Below are positions 47,417 through 58,100 of a DNA stretch of 64,000 bases, piece by piece. Position numbers and translations under genes: made by a program. Source of the DNA: JADJPO01 sp963750395 (GTDB lineage: Bacteria; Actinomycetota; Actinomycetes; Actinomycetales; Kineosporiaceae). The stretch spans positions 256,831 through 320,830 of the forward strand of contig CAVVQM010000009.1 in the NCBI GenBank assembly GCA_963750395.1, written 5' to 3'. A model generated the notes under the pieces. The model made no database searches. It saw only the letters and a list, made by a program, of their open reading frames with translations, and had not been told where the DNA came from. Within the stretch, counting starts at the first letter, position 1, and each line of letters opens with the position of its first letter.

Positions 47417-48628
47417 TTGCCGCGCATCCCCAACTCCCTGGAAGACCCACTCACCCCTGCTCTGGTCGGCGAGGCACCGAGGCGTGCGCGCCGGAAGCGC
47501 TCGCGCCTCGCACCGGTGGTCACGACCGGGGTTGTGCTCCTGACGGCCGGCGCGGGGATCCTGACCGGGTCGTTCCTGATCCGCGCGGGTCAGGGATCGA
47601 CCCCCGAGCCCTCGGTGGGACCCACGCCGTCCGTGGCCGCCGTCGCCTCGCCCAGCCCGAGTCCGGTGCTGACGACGCCGGTCGTCGGCGGCTGGTACGC
47701 GGGCGCCTCCGGGCTCGGGGTGGCCGACGGCGCCTTCGAGAAGTGGCTGAAGCAGCCGGTGACCGTCGCGGCCACCTGGGCCGACCACAGCGCGACGGTG
47801 CAGACCAGGCTGACCCCCTTGGCCACCGAGTACGCCGACTGGGACGGGGCGATCGACATCGCCGTCGGGGGGACGGTGCTCGGCAGCAGCGAGAACTACC
47901 GGGCCGCGGCCACCGGGGCCTACGACAAGCGCTGGCGCGCGGCGGCCGCCCGGCTGGCGAAGCTGCGCGGCACGGCCAAGACCCCCACCTTCGTCCGCCC
48001 GTTCCACGAGATGAACGGCGACTGGTTCGACAACTGGGCGGTGACCGCGGACAACGCCGCCGACTACCGCGCGGCGCACGCCCGGTACACGCGCATCCTG
48101 CGGGCGGCGATGCCGCAGGTGTACATCTCGTGGTCCCCGAACTCCGGCGACCACTCCGGACTGCCTGTCCAGCAGTGGTATCCGGGCGACGACGTGGTGG
48201 ACTGCGTCGCCCCCGACTACTACGACGACACCAGCACCCAGGCCCGATACGACGTCGCCGCCTGGAACACCGAGGCGGGGGAGGTCGACGATCTCGGCAA
48301 CCCGCACGGACCCGAGGCGTGGCGGCAGTTCGCACTGGCGCACGGAAAGCCCTTGTGCTTCCCCGAGACCGGGCTCAAGCCCAGCGGCGGCAGCGTCGAC
48401 CACCCGCAGTGGATCAAGGCCTTCAACCTCTGGCTGAACGAGCATGCGAACACCTCGACCTGGCACCTCGGCGAACCGATCCCGTCGCAGGCGGCCGGCA
48501 AGGTCCTGTATTCGGTCTACTTCAACGTGTCGCACGGCGGACTGGACGGGTTCACCATCCACGGCCGGGACGCGAATCCCAAGTCGGAGAAGATGTTCCG
48601 ATCACTCACCTGGGGTCGCCAGCCCTGA
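47417..48628 (+). CDS. GH26-like glycoside hydrolase, membrane-anchored
   Basis: A 403-residue protein starting at TTG 47417 (ggag at about 47407). N-terminal membrane segment (APVVTTGVVLLTAGAGILTG), Pro/Ser linker, then a catalytic domain starting GGWYAGASGLGVADGAFEKW. The acid/base glutamate is in TFVRPFHEMNGDWFDNW and the nucleophile glutamate in KPLCFPETGLKPSGG. These motifs fit clan GH-A, family 26 (beta-mannanase/lichenase-like). Likely cleaves a beta-glycan at or outside the membrane; polysaccharide specificity cannot be told. Confidence 0.8.
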   Translation: MPRIPNSLEDPLTPALVGEAPRRARRKRSRLAPVVTTGVVLLTAGAGILTGSFLIRAGQGSTPEPSVGPTPSVAAVASPSPSPVLTTPVVGGWYAGASGLGVADGAFEKWLKQPVTVAATWADHSATVQTRLTPLATEYADWDGAIDIAVGGTVLGSSENYRAAATGAYDKRWRAAAARLAKLRGTAKTPTFVRPFHEMNGDWFDNWAVTADNAADYRAAHARYTRILRAAMPQVYISWSPNSGDHSGLPVQQWYPGDDVVDCVAPDYYDDTSTQARYDVAAWNTEAGEVDDLGNPHGPEAWRQFALAHGKPLCFPETGLKPSGGSVDHPQWIKAFNLWLNEHANTSTWHLGEPIPSQAAGKVLYSVYFNVSHGGLDGFTIHGRDANPKSEKMFRSLTWGRQP

Positions 48629-48642
48629 TCCACCCGGGTTGG

Positions 48643-50061
48643 TCACGGCGTCGGCGGCGTCTCCGCCCTCACCCGACCGGCTTTGACCGCGGCGTTCAGT
48701 GCCGCGTGGTCGCGTTCTGTCTGGTCGGCGTACGCGCGGGCGAAACGGACCATGGCACGGTCCAGCGCGTCACCCTCGCCGACGTAGCCGGCGACCATCG
48801 ACGCCCCGGACGTGCGCGCGTGACCCTTGGCCAACAGCCGGCCGCCGATCGCGGCGTACCCGGCGAACGCCGTCGGCCCCACCGAATGCAGTGCCAGGGA
48901 ACCCTTCATGTTTCGGAACTGCCGGACGTAGAACTGCCGCCCCTCCACCGTGGTCCACCCGAGCAGCGGGTCGCTGACCGTCTGCAACGCCTGCTGGTAC
49001 TCCACCACTCGTTGCCCCTGGTGCTCGTGCCAGGCGTGCTCGCCGTGCACGTACGGCGCCACCACCGAGCGCCGCGCCTGCTTGAGCTGGAGGAACAGCA
49101 CGTCGTCCGGGCTGCTGCCCTCGCACAGAGCGACGTAGGCCCGCAGCCCGACGCTGCCCACGCCGACCACCTTGTGAGCCATGTCGACGACGGTGTACCC
49201 GCCCAGCAATCGCCGCCAGTGTGGGGCCAGCGTCGTCAGGTACTCATCGAGCGCCACCGCGAGCGCCTCGGAGTGCAGCGCGTCGAGCCGGGTGATGAGC
49301 GGCGGTTCCTCGACGATCCGGCGCGCGCCGCTGCCGCTCTCCTTGGTGAACCGGGGCAATGCCCGGTCGGAGGTCTTGGTGCGGGCCCGACCGGCGGCCG
49401 CCTTGATCGCCGCGCGCAGTTCGTCGTCCTCGGCCAGCGTGAGCAGCCGGTCCAGATCGAGCGGCTCGTAGGAGCGCGCCAGCAGCGGCTGTTCGGCCAG
49501 CCGAGCCACCTGATCGCGATAGGCGGCCGACAGGCTGGTCACCGCGGTCTCGCACTGCTCCTCGGTGAGCCCGTTCTCGCGGCCGGCCACCCAGGTGCTG
49601 GCCGTCATCCGGCGCAGGTCCCACTCCCACGGTCCGGGATGCGCCTCGTCGAAGTCGTTCAGGTCCATCACCAGCTCCCGCTCCGGCGAGCCGTAGAAGC
49701 CGACGTTGCCGATGTGCGCATCGCCGCAGATCACCGGGGTGATCCCGGTGGCGGGCAGGGCGGCACAGTCCGCGGCCATGACGATGGCGGCCCCACGCAG
49801 GAAGCCGTACGGCGAGGCCGTCATGCGCCCCACCCGCACGGGGATCAACCACTCCTCGCGTCCTCGGTGCGACTCCTGGATCAGCGAGACCGGATCCACC
49901 CGGTCCGCCGGTACCGACCAGTCGCCCAACGCCGAACGCCGAACCTTCTGCCGAAGAGCGCGCCCCATCTCGTAGCGCTCGGCACGCGGCGTGGGCCGAT
50001 CACGCAGGGTCAGGTACGGGCTGGCTGATGCTTCCGCCAGCACACGATGCGGCATGCTCAT
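48643..50061 (-). CDS. DUF2252 family protein (kinase-like fold)
   Basis: A 472-residue DUF2252 protein. Diagnostic blocks: SPYGFLRGAAIVMAADCAAL, TPVICGDAHIGNVGFYGSPE, VMDLNDFDEAHPGPWEWDLR, VVDMAHKVVGVGSVGLRAYV, FLQLKQARRSVVAPYV and YYVRQF-like YVRQFRNMKGS. The CGDAHIGN and DLNDFDE motifs resemble the catalytic and metal loops of aminoglycoside-phosphotransferase-like kinases, so a small-molecule kinase is plausible but unproven. Start ATG 50061 or 50055. Tail-to-tail with the GH26-like gene (14-bp gap). Confidence 0.88.
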   Translation of the reverse strand: MSMPHRVLAEASASPYLTLRDRPTPRAERYEMGRALRQKVRRSALGDWSVPADRVDPVSLIQESHRGREEWLIPVRVGRMTASPYGFLRGAAIVMAADCAALPATGITPVICGDAHIGNVGFYGSPERELVMDLNDFDEAHPGPWEWDLRRMTASTWVAGRENGLTEEQCETAVTSLSAAYRDQVARLAEQPLLARSYEPLDLDRLLTLAEDDELRAAIKAAAGRARTKTSDRALPRFTKESGSGARRIVEEPPLITRLDALHSEALAVALDEYLTTLAPHWRRLLGGYTVVDMAHKVVGVGSVGLRAYVALCEGSSPDDVLFLQLKQARRSVVAPYVHGEHAWHEHQGQRVVEYQQALQTVSDPLLGWTTVEGRQFYVRQFRNMKGSLALHSVGPTAFAGYAAIGGRLLAKGHARTSGASMVAGYVGEGDALDRAMVRFARAYADQTERDHAALNAAVKAGRVRAETPPTP

Positions 50062-50111
50062 GGCACCATCGTGGCGCGGATGGCGCGACTCGTCACCCCT
50101 GTCGGGCGAGG

Positions 50112-51167
50112 TCAGGCCACCCAGTCCGCGGGGGCCGGCATGAGCCAGTGCACGAAGCCGAGCTTGGCCACGACCGGGGGCGCCAGCACGAATGGGTACA
50201 GATCATCCTTGCCCATGCTGCGGTTGACCGCGTTCAGCGCGAAGGACAACGGCAGCCAGGTGTCGATGACCGTCTGGATGGACGGCGGCGCCGCGGGCAG
50301 CTCGGTCGGATCGGAGCCAGGCGCGTCGACCGGCCCGCTCACGCTCATCCCGTAGGCCGCGGCGGTCTGCAACGTGTCTCGGATGTGCAGGTAGTGGGCG
50401 AAACTCTCGGCCCAGTCCTCCCACGGATGGGCGGTGGCGTAGGCGCTGACGTGCTCCTCGCCCCAGTTCGGCGGAGCGCCCTGACCGTAGTGCCGCTCGA
50501 GAGCCTGGCTGTAGTCGGCCCGCTCGTCGCCGAACAGCTTCCGGAACTCCTCGGTTGCATCCAGCCAGACGGTCCCCGCGGGGGCGAGGCCGCCCACCAG
50601 GACCTGCCAGTAGTAGTGCCCGACCTCGTGCCGCAGGTGGCCCAGCATCGTGCGGTACGCCTCGCCCAGCTGCACCCGCATCGCCTCGCGATGGGCGTCC
50701 CTGCCCTCGGCCAGATCGATCGTCACCACGCCGTCGGCGTGCCCGGTCGTCACCGGTTCCTGGACGCTGGAGAGTAGGTCGAAGGCGAGCCCGTTCGCGT
50801 CCTGGGACAGCGGCACCAGTGGAAGCTGGAGATCGAGCAGTTGGTAGACCAGACGCCTCTTGGCGGTCTCCGCGAGTGCCCAGGCCGCCATCCCCTCCGC
50901 GTCGTCCTGGTTGGGCCGAGTCCGGGTCAAACGGCAGGAGACGCACCGGCCCTCCGGGTGATCGTCGTCCACGAGCCAGTTGCACCCGGAGTCGGCCAGG
51001 TCGGCGCACTGCCGCGGGCCGCCGTCCCGGGCTCGGCCGGCCGCCACGTCCACGGGGAGGAAGGCGTCCTCGGCGGGGGAGTAGCCCTGTGCCGTGTCAC
51101 AGGCGACGCAGAGGGAGTTCTCGATGATCAGGAGATTGCCGCACACCCGGCAGTTGAAGGAACGCAC
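50112..51167 (-). CDS. Putative zinc-binding metallopeptidase (zinc-ribbon N-terminus)
   Basis: A 351-residue cytoplasmic protein. The N-terminal zinc ribbons use FNCRVCGNLLIIENSLCVAC and later CADLADSGCNWLV and EGRCVSCRL. The peptidase core has HEVGHYYWQVLV (HExxH) and an Asp/Glu-rich helix after the metal site (ATAHPWEDWAESFAHYLHIR) that supplies a third ligand. The family is called putative zinc-binding metallopeptidase and occurs across actinobacteria and proteobacteria; its substrate is unknown. Start ATG 51167. Upstream lies a large inverted repeat. Confidence 0.85.
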   Translation of the reverse strand: MRSFNCRVCGNLLIIENSLCVACDTAQGYSPAEDAFLPVDVAAGRARDGGPRQCADLADSGCNWLVDDDHPEGRCVSCRLTRTRPNQDDAEGMAAWALAETAKRRLVYQLLDLQLPLVPLSQDANGLAFDLLSSVQEPVTTGHADGVVTIDLAEGRDAHREAMRVQLGEAYRTMLGHLRHEVGHYYWQVLVGGLAPAGTVWLDATEEFRKLFGDERADYSQALERHYGQGAPPNWGEEHVSAYATAHPWEDWAESFAHYLHIRDTLQTAAAYGMSVSGPVDAPGSDPTELPAAPPSIQTVIDTWLPLSFALNAVNRSMGKDDLYPFVLAPPVVAKLGFVHWLMPAPADWVA

Positions 51168-51210
51168 GGGACGACGCTAGTGGCAGGGCGGATCGGACGC
51201 CCGCCGAGAG

Positions 51211-51302
51211 CGAACCACAGGTTCGTCGTTCGGGATCGCCGCGACCGACTGCCCAGCTCGATTCAGGGCTGCCTCCGGGAGTAACGACGAACCTGTGGTT
51301 CG
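51211..51302. repeat. 20-bp perfect inverted repeat made of near-palindromes
   Basis: cgaaccacaggttcgtcgtt (51211-51230) and its exact reverse complement (51283-51302), 52 nt apart. Each arm itself contains the near-palindrome CGAAC-CACAG-GTTCG. It lies between the permease stop (51313) and the metallopeptidase start (51167). It could terminate the ABC operon transcript, form an operator pair for the metallopeptidase, or be a small mobile repeat. No T-run follows. Confidence 0.7.
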
Positions 51303-51312
51303 GCCTTCGGCC

Positions 51313-52040
51313 CTACTCCGCAGACAGCAGCCGGATCGACCGGAGCCGCACGCCCGCGTAGAGCGCGCCACCCAGGACCACGACCGCCAGGGCCACGGCG
51401 CCGGCGACCGGGCCGACCGCGGGGTACACGCCGAGACGGGTGGCCTGCGCCGGACCCATCAGGTGCTCGGCCAGGGCGAGCGACCACTGCCGGACCGACA
51501 GGGCCCGCGCCCCCGGGATCAGGTTGCCCACCGTGGTCTCCCAGACGACGGCGTAGAGGAGCCCGATGATGACCGCGTTGCGGGTCAGGACCGCCAGCAG
51601 CAGGAACACCACGCAGTAGGCGACCGCGGCGAGGGCGGAGGCCACCACCAACGCCGGCACCACGTCGCCGGGCGATTGCGCGAGCAGCAGGCCCGAGACC
51701 GCGACCGGCACCGGCCCGAGCAGCAGCGCCGCCGCGACCGCGACGACCAGCTTGGAGTTGACGACCGTGAACCGGCTGACCGGCTTGGCGAGCAGATAGA
51801 CGATCGAGCCGTCGTCGATCTCGGGGCCGATCGACCCGGTGCCGGCCAGCAGGGCGATCAGCGGGACCACGGTGGCCACGCCGAACCCCGAGGTCAATCC
51901 CCAGGCCACCGTATCGCTGGTTCCGGTGAGCAACCGGACGACCAGGGCGAGGGCGACCGGCACCAGCGCCAGCGCCAACAGGAGCCAGAATCGCCTGCGC
52001 CCCAGCAGGGTTCGGACGGTCAGCCGCATGATGGTGGCGT

Positions 52041-52044
<4 letters not shown>
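51313..52044 (-). CDS. ABC-2 type permease
   Basis: A 243-residue permease with six hydrophobic segments, for instance FWLLLALALVPVALALVVRL and VLLGGALYAGVRL-type ends. It has the ABC-2 hallmark loop GPEIDDGSIVYLLAKPVSRF (the coupling E-x-x-x-G-x-x-x-x-L-x-x-P-x-x-R pattern). The start overlaps the stop of the upstream ATPase gene by 4 nt. Last gene of the four-gene exporter operon. Confidence 0.88.
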
Positions 52045-52978
<934 letters not shown>

Positions 52979-52982
<4 letters not shown>

Positions 52983-53851
52983 GTGACCGACACCTGCCGG
53001 TAACGGGCCAGCAGGGCCGCGGCCGAGCCGGTGACCACCAGGACCACCGCCGCGATCCACAGCAGGCCGGCGGTCCCCTCGGGGACCTGCCCGCTCGCCG
53101 GCTCGATGTCGAAGGCCCACGCGGTGAGCCCGTCGATCACCGTGGACGGCGAGATCAGCAGGGTCCACCAGGCGTCGTCGCCACGGCCCTGCTCCTGCAT
53201 GATCCCTTGGACGGCCCCCTGCAGGGCCCACAGGACGAGCAGGACGGCGACGACCGCGGCCACGCCGAGCCCGCGCCGTGGAGTGACCGAGGCGATCGCC
53301 AGGGCGAGGCCGGCGACCATGGCGGCCAGCAGGACTGCTCCGACCATGCCCTGGGCGAAGCCGGTCAGGACGTCCTCGGTGGGCACCGTGGACAGGAGGC
53401 CACCGCCGAGCAGGATCAGCAACGGGACCACCAGCACGATCGTCGCGGCCGTGGTGAGCGCCGCGTACTTGGCCGCCACGTAGTCGCTGCGCCGCAGCGG
53501 CCGCGAGAAGTACAGCGTCGTCACCCGGAACCGCAGATCGCGGCTGACCGAGGCCGGGGCCTGCCCCCCGACGTAGAGGACCAGCAGCGGGTAGACGAAC
53601 GCGGCGTAGGTCGGCATCGGGAACGGCAGTTCCGAACCACCGGAGACGTTCAGCACAGTGGCCACGACCAGCGCCGGGACGGCGATCACGGCGAGCAGCA
53701 GGAACGGCGCGATCTTGCTCTTCGTCGAGCGGCCCAGCCCGAAGGCCCCGCGCAGGCTGTCCTGGTAGAGCGAGCGGAGGACCGCCCAACGCCCCAGGCG
53801 GACGCCGTCGTAGTGGCGGTAGCCGATGTCGTGGATGACGCCACCGGACAT
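52979..53851 (-). CDS. ABC-2 type permease
   Basis: About 290 residues with six membrane segments (APFLLLAVIAVPALVVATVL; IVLVVPLLILLGGGLL; LGVAAVVAVLLVLWALQGAV and others). It has the ABC-2 coupling region PASVSRDLRFRVTTLYFSRP then LRRSDYVAAKY, and an opening GYRHYDGVRLGRWAVLRSL common in this subgroup. The ATG at 53851 overlaps the upstream ATPase stop (TGATG); GTG 53854 is an alternative. Third transcribed-direction neighbour in the operon. Confidence 0.88.
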
Positions 53852-54801
53852 CACGCACCTCCCAGATGCTCGACGATGGCGGCGGTGTGCCGTCCCTCAT
53901 GCGCGGGCGGGGTCTCGAAGAGCTCGACCATGCGATGCCGGCGGCGCTCCATCCGCACCAGTCCGAGTCCGAGGGTCACCACGGCGTCGCGGACGGCGTC
54001 CAGGGACTGTTCCTCGTCGAGATCGATCTCGACGGTGCGTCCACCGGGGCGGGCCGTGACGCCCTGGGCAATCAGAACCTGCGCGAGCTCGTCGGCGCGC
54101 TCGTCGACCTCGACCACGAGAACGCCACTGGCGGCGGTGATGTCGGCCGTGGTCGAGGATCGCAGCAGGGCGCCGGCGTCGACCACCACCACGTGGTCGC
54201 AGATCCGCTCCAACTCACCGAGCAGGTGGGAGGTCACCAGCACGGAGATGCCGAAGTCGGTTCCGATCCGCCGGATCAGGGCGAGCATCTCGTCGCGGCC
54301 GGCCGGGTCGAGACCGTTGGTCGGTTCATCGAGCAGCACCAGGTCGGGGTCGTGCACCAACGTCTGGGCGAGCTTGACCCGTTGCCTCATGCCGGTGGAG
54401 TAGCCGCCGATGGCGCGGTAGCGCTCCTCGTAGAGGCCGACATGACGCAGCACGTCCGCGGCACGCTCGCGGGCCGCGGTGATCGGCAGCCCAGACATCC
54501 GCGCCATGTGGACGACGAACTCGGTGGCGCTGGTGTCGAGCGGCAGGCAGTCGTGCTCGGGCATGTAGCCGACGCGCTCGCGGATGGCGGCGCTGTCCGT
54601 CCTCACGTCGAGATCGAGCACCCGGGCGACGCCGCTGGTGGCGGGCAGGAGCCCGAGCAGGATCTTGATGAGTGTCGACTTACCGGCCCCGTTGGCACCG
54701 ACTAGACCCACCACGCCCGGCTCCACCGACACGGTGAGCCGGTCGAGGGCGGTCAGGTGCCCGAAACGCATGGTCAGCGCCTCGGTGCGGATCAGCGGCA
54801 C
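53851..54801 (-). CDS. ABC transporter ATP-binding protein
   Basis: A 316-residue ATPase and the first gene of the operon: Walker A GANGAGKST, Q-loop RERVGYMPEHDCLP, signature YSTGMRQRVKLAQ, Walker B LVLLDEPTNGLDP, H-loop VTSHLLGELERIC, and a C-terminal regulatory domain (VLVVEVDERADELAQVLIAQ). The operon order ATPase-permease-ATPase-permease with overlaps at every junction suggests a hetero-tetrameric exporter. The substrate (antibiotic, lipid or peptide) is not deducible. Divergent from the TfoX-like gene. Confidence 0.9.
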   Translation of the reverse strand: MPLIRTEALTMRFGHLTALDRLTVSVEPGVVGLVGANGAGKSTLIKILLGLLPATSGVARVLDLDVRTDSAAIRERVGYMPEHDCLPLDTSATEFVVHMARMSGLPITAARERAADVLRHVGLYEERYRAIGGYSTGMRQRVKLAQTLVHDPDLVLLDEPTNGLDPAGRDEMLALIRRIGTDFGISVLVTSHLLGELERICDHVVVVDAGALLRSSTTADITAASGVLVVEVDERADELAQVLIAQGVTARPGGRTVEIDLDEEQSLDAVRDAVVTLGLGLVRMERRRHRMVELFETPPAHEGRHTAAIVEHLGGA

Positions 54802-54867
54802 CCGCCCACTGTAGTGAGCCGGCTACCGCATGCGCCCCCGCCCCTATGGTGATTCGGGGTGGTGTTC

Positions 54868-55179
54868 ATGAGCGAGCGATTCTGGAACCTGATCGACGAG
54901 CTGCGGGCCGAGGACCCGCGCGTCGAGGAGGGGACGATCATGGGCGGGCGGTGCGCCCGCGTCGCCGGGGAGTTCCTGGCCCTGGCCGACCACAAGGGCT
55001 CGGGGATGGTCGTGAAGCTGCCGCGCGAGCGGGTGAACGATCTCATCGAGCAGGGTGTCGGCCAGCCCTTCGCACCGGCCGGCCGGGTCTTCGGCGAGTG
55101 GGTGTCCGTCACCGAACCCGCTCTGTGGCCGGCGCTGCTGCGCGAGGGGGTGGCCTTCGTGGCACCCGAGCGGCACTGA
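54868..55179 (+). CDS. TfoX/Sxy N-terminal-like protein
   Basis: About 103 residues. The pattern VEEGTIMGGRCARVAGEFLA then ALADHKGSGMVVKLPRERVN, GQPFAPAGRVFGEWVSV and ALLREGVAFV follows the TfoX N-terminal/MmcQ-like fold (conserved M-x-G-x, followed by strand pairs and a lysine). Such single-domain proteins are common and of unknown role in actinobacteria; competence regulation should not be assumed. ATG 54868 chosen, with GTG 54859 as alternative. Divergent from the ABC operon, tail-to-tail with the transglutaminase gene. Confidence 0.7.
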   Translation: MSERFWNLIDELRAEDPRVEEGTIMGGRCARVAGEFLALADHKGSGMVVKLPRERVNDLIEQGVGQPFAPAGRVFGEWVSVTEPALWPALLREGVAFVAPERH

Positions 55180-55197
55180 CCGCGGCCACCGGGTCGA

Positions 55198-58100
55198 TCA
55201 CCGGACGACAGCGCCCGCGCGGCGCAGGTCCAGGGTGCAGGGGTATTCGCCTCCACCGGGCCCCAACAGGGCGTCGGGCGCCGGCCAGGCGGCGACGTCC
55301 ACCGGGCCCGGGGTGTGCCCGCCGGCGGCGAACCGGCCCGCCCGACGCGCCTCCGCCTCGGCGGCGTTGACCGGGTAGCGGTCGTAGGACCGCCCACCGG
55401 GATGGACGACGTGATAGGTGAAACCGCCCAGGGAACGACCGTTCCACAGGTCGACCAGGTCGAAGACCAGCGGGGAGTGCACCCCGATGGTCGGGTGCAG
55501 CGCGGACGGCGGGGCCCACGCCCGGTAGCGGACCCCCGCGACCGCGGTCCCCGGGGCGGCGGCGGCGGTCAGCGGGACCGGGACGCCGTTGCAGGTGACC
55601 GCGTGCCGGCTCTCGACGATCCCGGTGACGGACACCTGGACCTTCTCCACCGAGGAGTCGACGTAGCGGGCGGTGCCGGAGCCGCTGACCTCCTCGCCGA
55701 GCACGTGCCAGGGTTCGACGGCCTCGCGCAGTTGCAGGTGGACCCCGGCGATGTCGGCCTCGCCGAGGCGGGGGAACCTGAACTCCAGGAACGGTTCCAG
55801 CCAGGAGTGCTCGAACGCGATGCCGTGTGCCTGCAGGTCGTCGACCACGTCGGCGAGGTCGGCGGCGGCGAACGCGGGCAGCAGGAAGCGGTCGTGCAGT
55901 CGGTTGCCCCACCGGACCAGCGGTCCGGTGTACGGCGAGGACCAGAAGCGGGCCACCAGCGAACGCACCAGCAGCGCCTGCACCAGAGCCATCTGCGGGT
56001 GCGGCGGCATCTCGAAACCGCGCAGTTCCAGCAGCCCGAGACGGCCACGGTTGGTGTCGGGGCTGTACAGCTTGTCGATGCAGAACTCGGCGCGGTGGGT
56101 GTTGCCGGTGATGTCGGTGAGCAGGTGGCGCAACAATCGATCGGTCAACCACGGCCGCAGCGGCACGGGCTCGCCGTCGTCATCGGTCTCGGCGGCGATC
56201 CGGTCCAGTTCGGCGAAGGCGATCTCGAGTTCGTAGAGGGTCTCGTGGCGTCCCTCGTCCACCCGGGGCGCCTGGCTGGTCGGGCCGATGAACCGGCCCG
56301 AGAACACGTATGACAACGCCGGGTGGTGCTGCCAGAAGGTGATCAGGCTGCGCAGCAGGTCAGGACGGCGCAGCAGGGGCGAGTCCGCCGGGGTCAGCCC
56401 ACCGAGCGTGAGGTGGTTCCCGCCCCCGGTTCCGGTGTGCTGGCCGTCGAGGTCGAACTTCTCGGTTCCGAGCCGGCACTGGCGCGCGTCCTCGTACAGG
56501 GTGGTGGTCAGGTCGACCAGTTCGGGCCAGGTCCGGGTGGGCTGGACGTTGACCTCGATGACGCCCGGATCGGGCGTGACGGTCAGGCAGCCGGCCCGCT
56601 CGTCGCCCGGCAGCGGGTAGCCCTCCAGGACCACCGGGACGCCGATCCGCGCGGCGGCGTCCTCGATCCTCGACAACAGGTCGACGGCGTCCTCGAAGGC
56701 CTCCAGCGGCGGCAGGAAGACATACACGTGGCCGCCGCGTTCCTCGATCGCCAGTGCCGTCCGCGGGGCGGACTCGATGTCGAGGACCTCCGCCGGATCC
56801 GCCTGCGGCACAGGGGTCTTCGGGTCGGGCAGAGCCTGTCGCGGCTCGAACGGGGAACGCTCGAAGCTCGCCGGCGGCGGAGTCCAGGCGATCGAGTCCA
56901 GTGGCAGCCTCAGCCCGAGCGGAGAGGTGCCCGGGGTGAGGAAGAGATGCCGTCGCCGCGGACGCCACCGGGCGGTGCCCCACGCCTCGCCGTCCTCGGT
57001 GCGGAAGATCGGGACCACCCAACCGCGCGGCGTCTTCACGTCGGTCTGCTCGTCCAGGTCGTCGACGACCGAGGCTCGCTCGGCCGCCTCGTCCGCCAGT
57101 TCGGCCGGGTCGACGTCGGTCACCGGCGGGTCGCCGTCCGGCCGGCAGGCGGCCACCCAGAGGTCGTGGACGGCGTCCTCGTAGGCGGGGAGCACGTGGT
57201 CGGCGGGCACGCCCAGTCGGGCGGCGACGGCCCCCGCCAGGTCGGCCACCAGGGTCCGCGCGGTGAGCGATCCGGAGACGGTGAACGGCGGATCGGACGG
57301 CGAGGTCAGCAGCGAGCCGTCGCTCCACAGCGGTTTGCCGTCCTTGCGCCAGGTCATCGCGGTCTGCCAGCGGGGCAGCGGCTCCCCGGGGTACCACTTG
57401 CCCTGGCCGTGGTGGACGATGCCGTCGCCGACCCACCGCTGCTTGAGACGGGTGGCCAGTTCAGCGGCCATCCGCCGCTTCTCGGGGCCATCGGCATCGG
57501 TGGTCCACTGCGCCGACTCCATGTCGTCGACCGCGACGAAGGTGGGCTCGCCGCCCATCGTCAGACGGACGTCACCCTCGGCGAGCACGGAGTCGACGCG
57601 AGCACCGAGCGCGTCGATCCGTCCCCATTGGTCGTCGGTGTAGGGCCGGGTGACCCGGATGTCCTCGTGCACACGGTGCACGCTGTTGGCGAAGTCGAAG
57701 GTCACCTCGCACGGGCTGGTCGACCCGGTGATGGGGGCGGAGGTCGCGGGCTGCGGGGTGGCGGACAGCGGGATGTGCCCCTCGCCCGCGAACAGCCCGG
57801 ACGTCGGGTCGAGCCCGACCCAGCCGGCGCCGGGAATGTAGACCTCGGCCCACGCGTGCAGATCGGTGAAGTCGCTCGTCGGGCCGGCGGGACCGTCCAG
57901 CGGGACGACGTCCGGGGCCAGCTGCACCAGGTAGCCGGAGACGAACCGCGAGGCCAGACCCAACTCGCGCAGCACGCTGACCAACAGCCAGGCGCTGTCG
58001 CGGCACGAGCCGATGGCGCGCTGCAGTGTGGTGTCGGGCGTCTGCACGCCTGGTTGCATCCGCACCGTGTAGCCGACGTCGCGCTGCACCCGCTGGTTGA

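Noticed and set aside
51211..51302. A LexA/SOS box pair
   Set aside because: The arms have CGAAC-N5-GTTCG. The actinobacterial SOS box is CGAAC-N4-GTTCG, and the flanking genes are not SOS genes.
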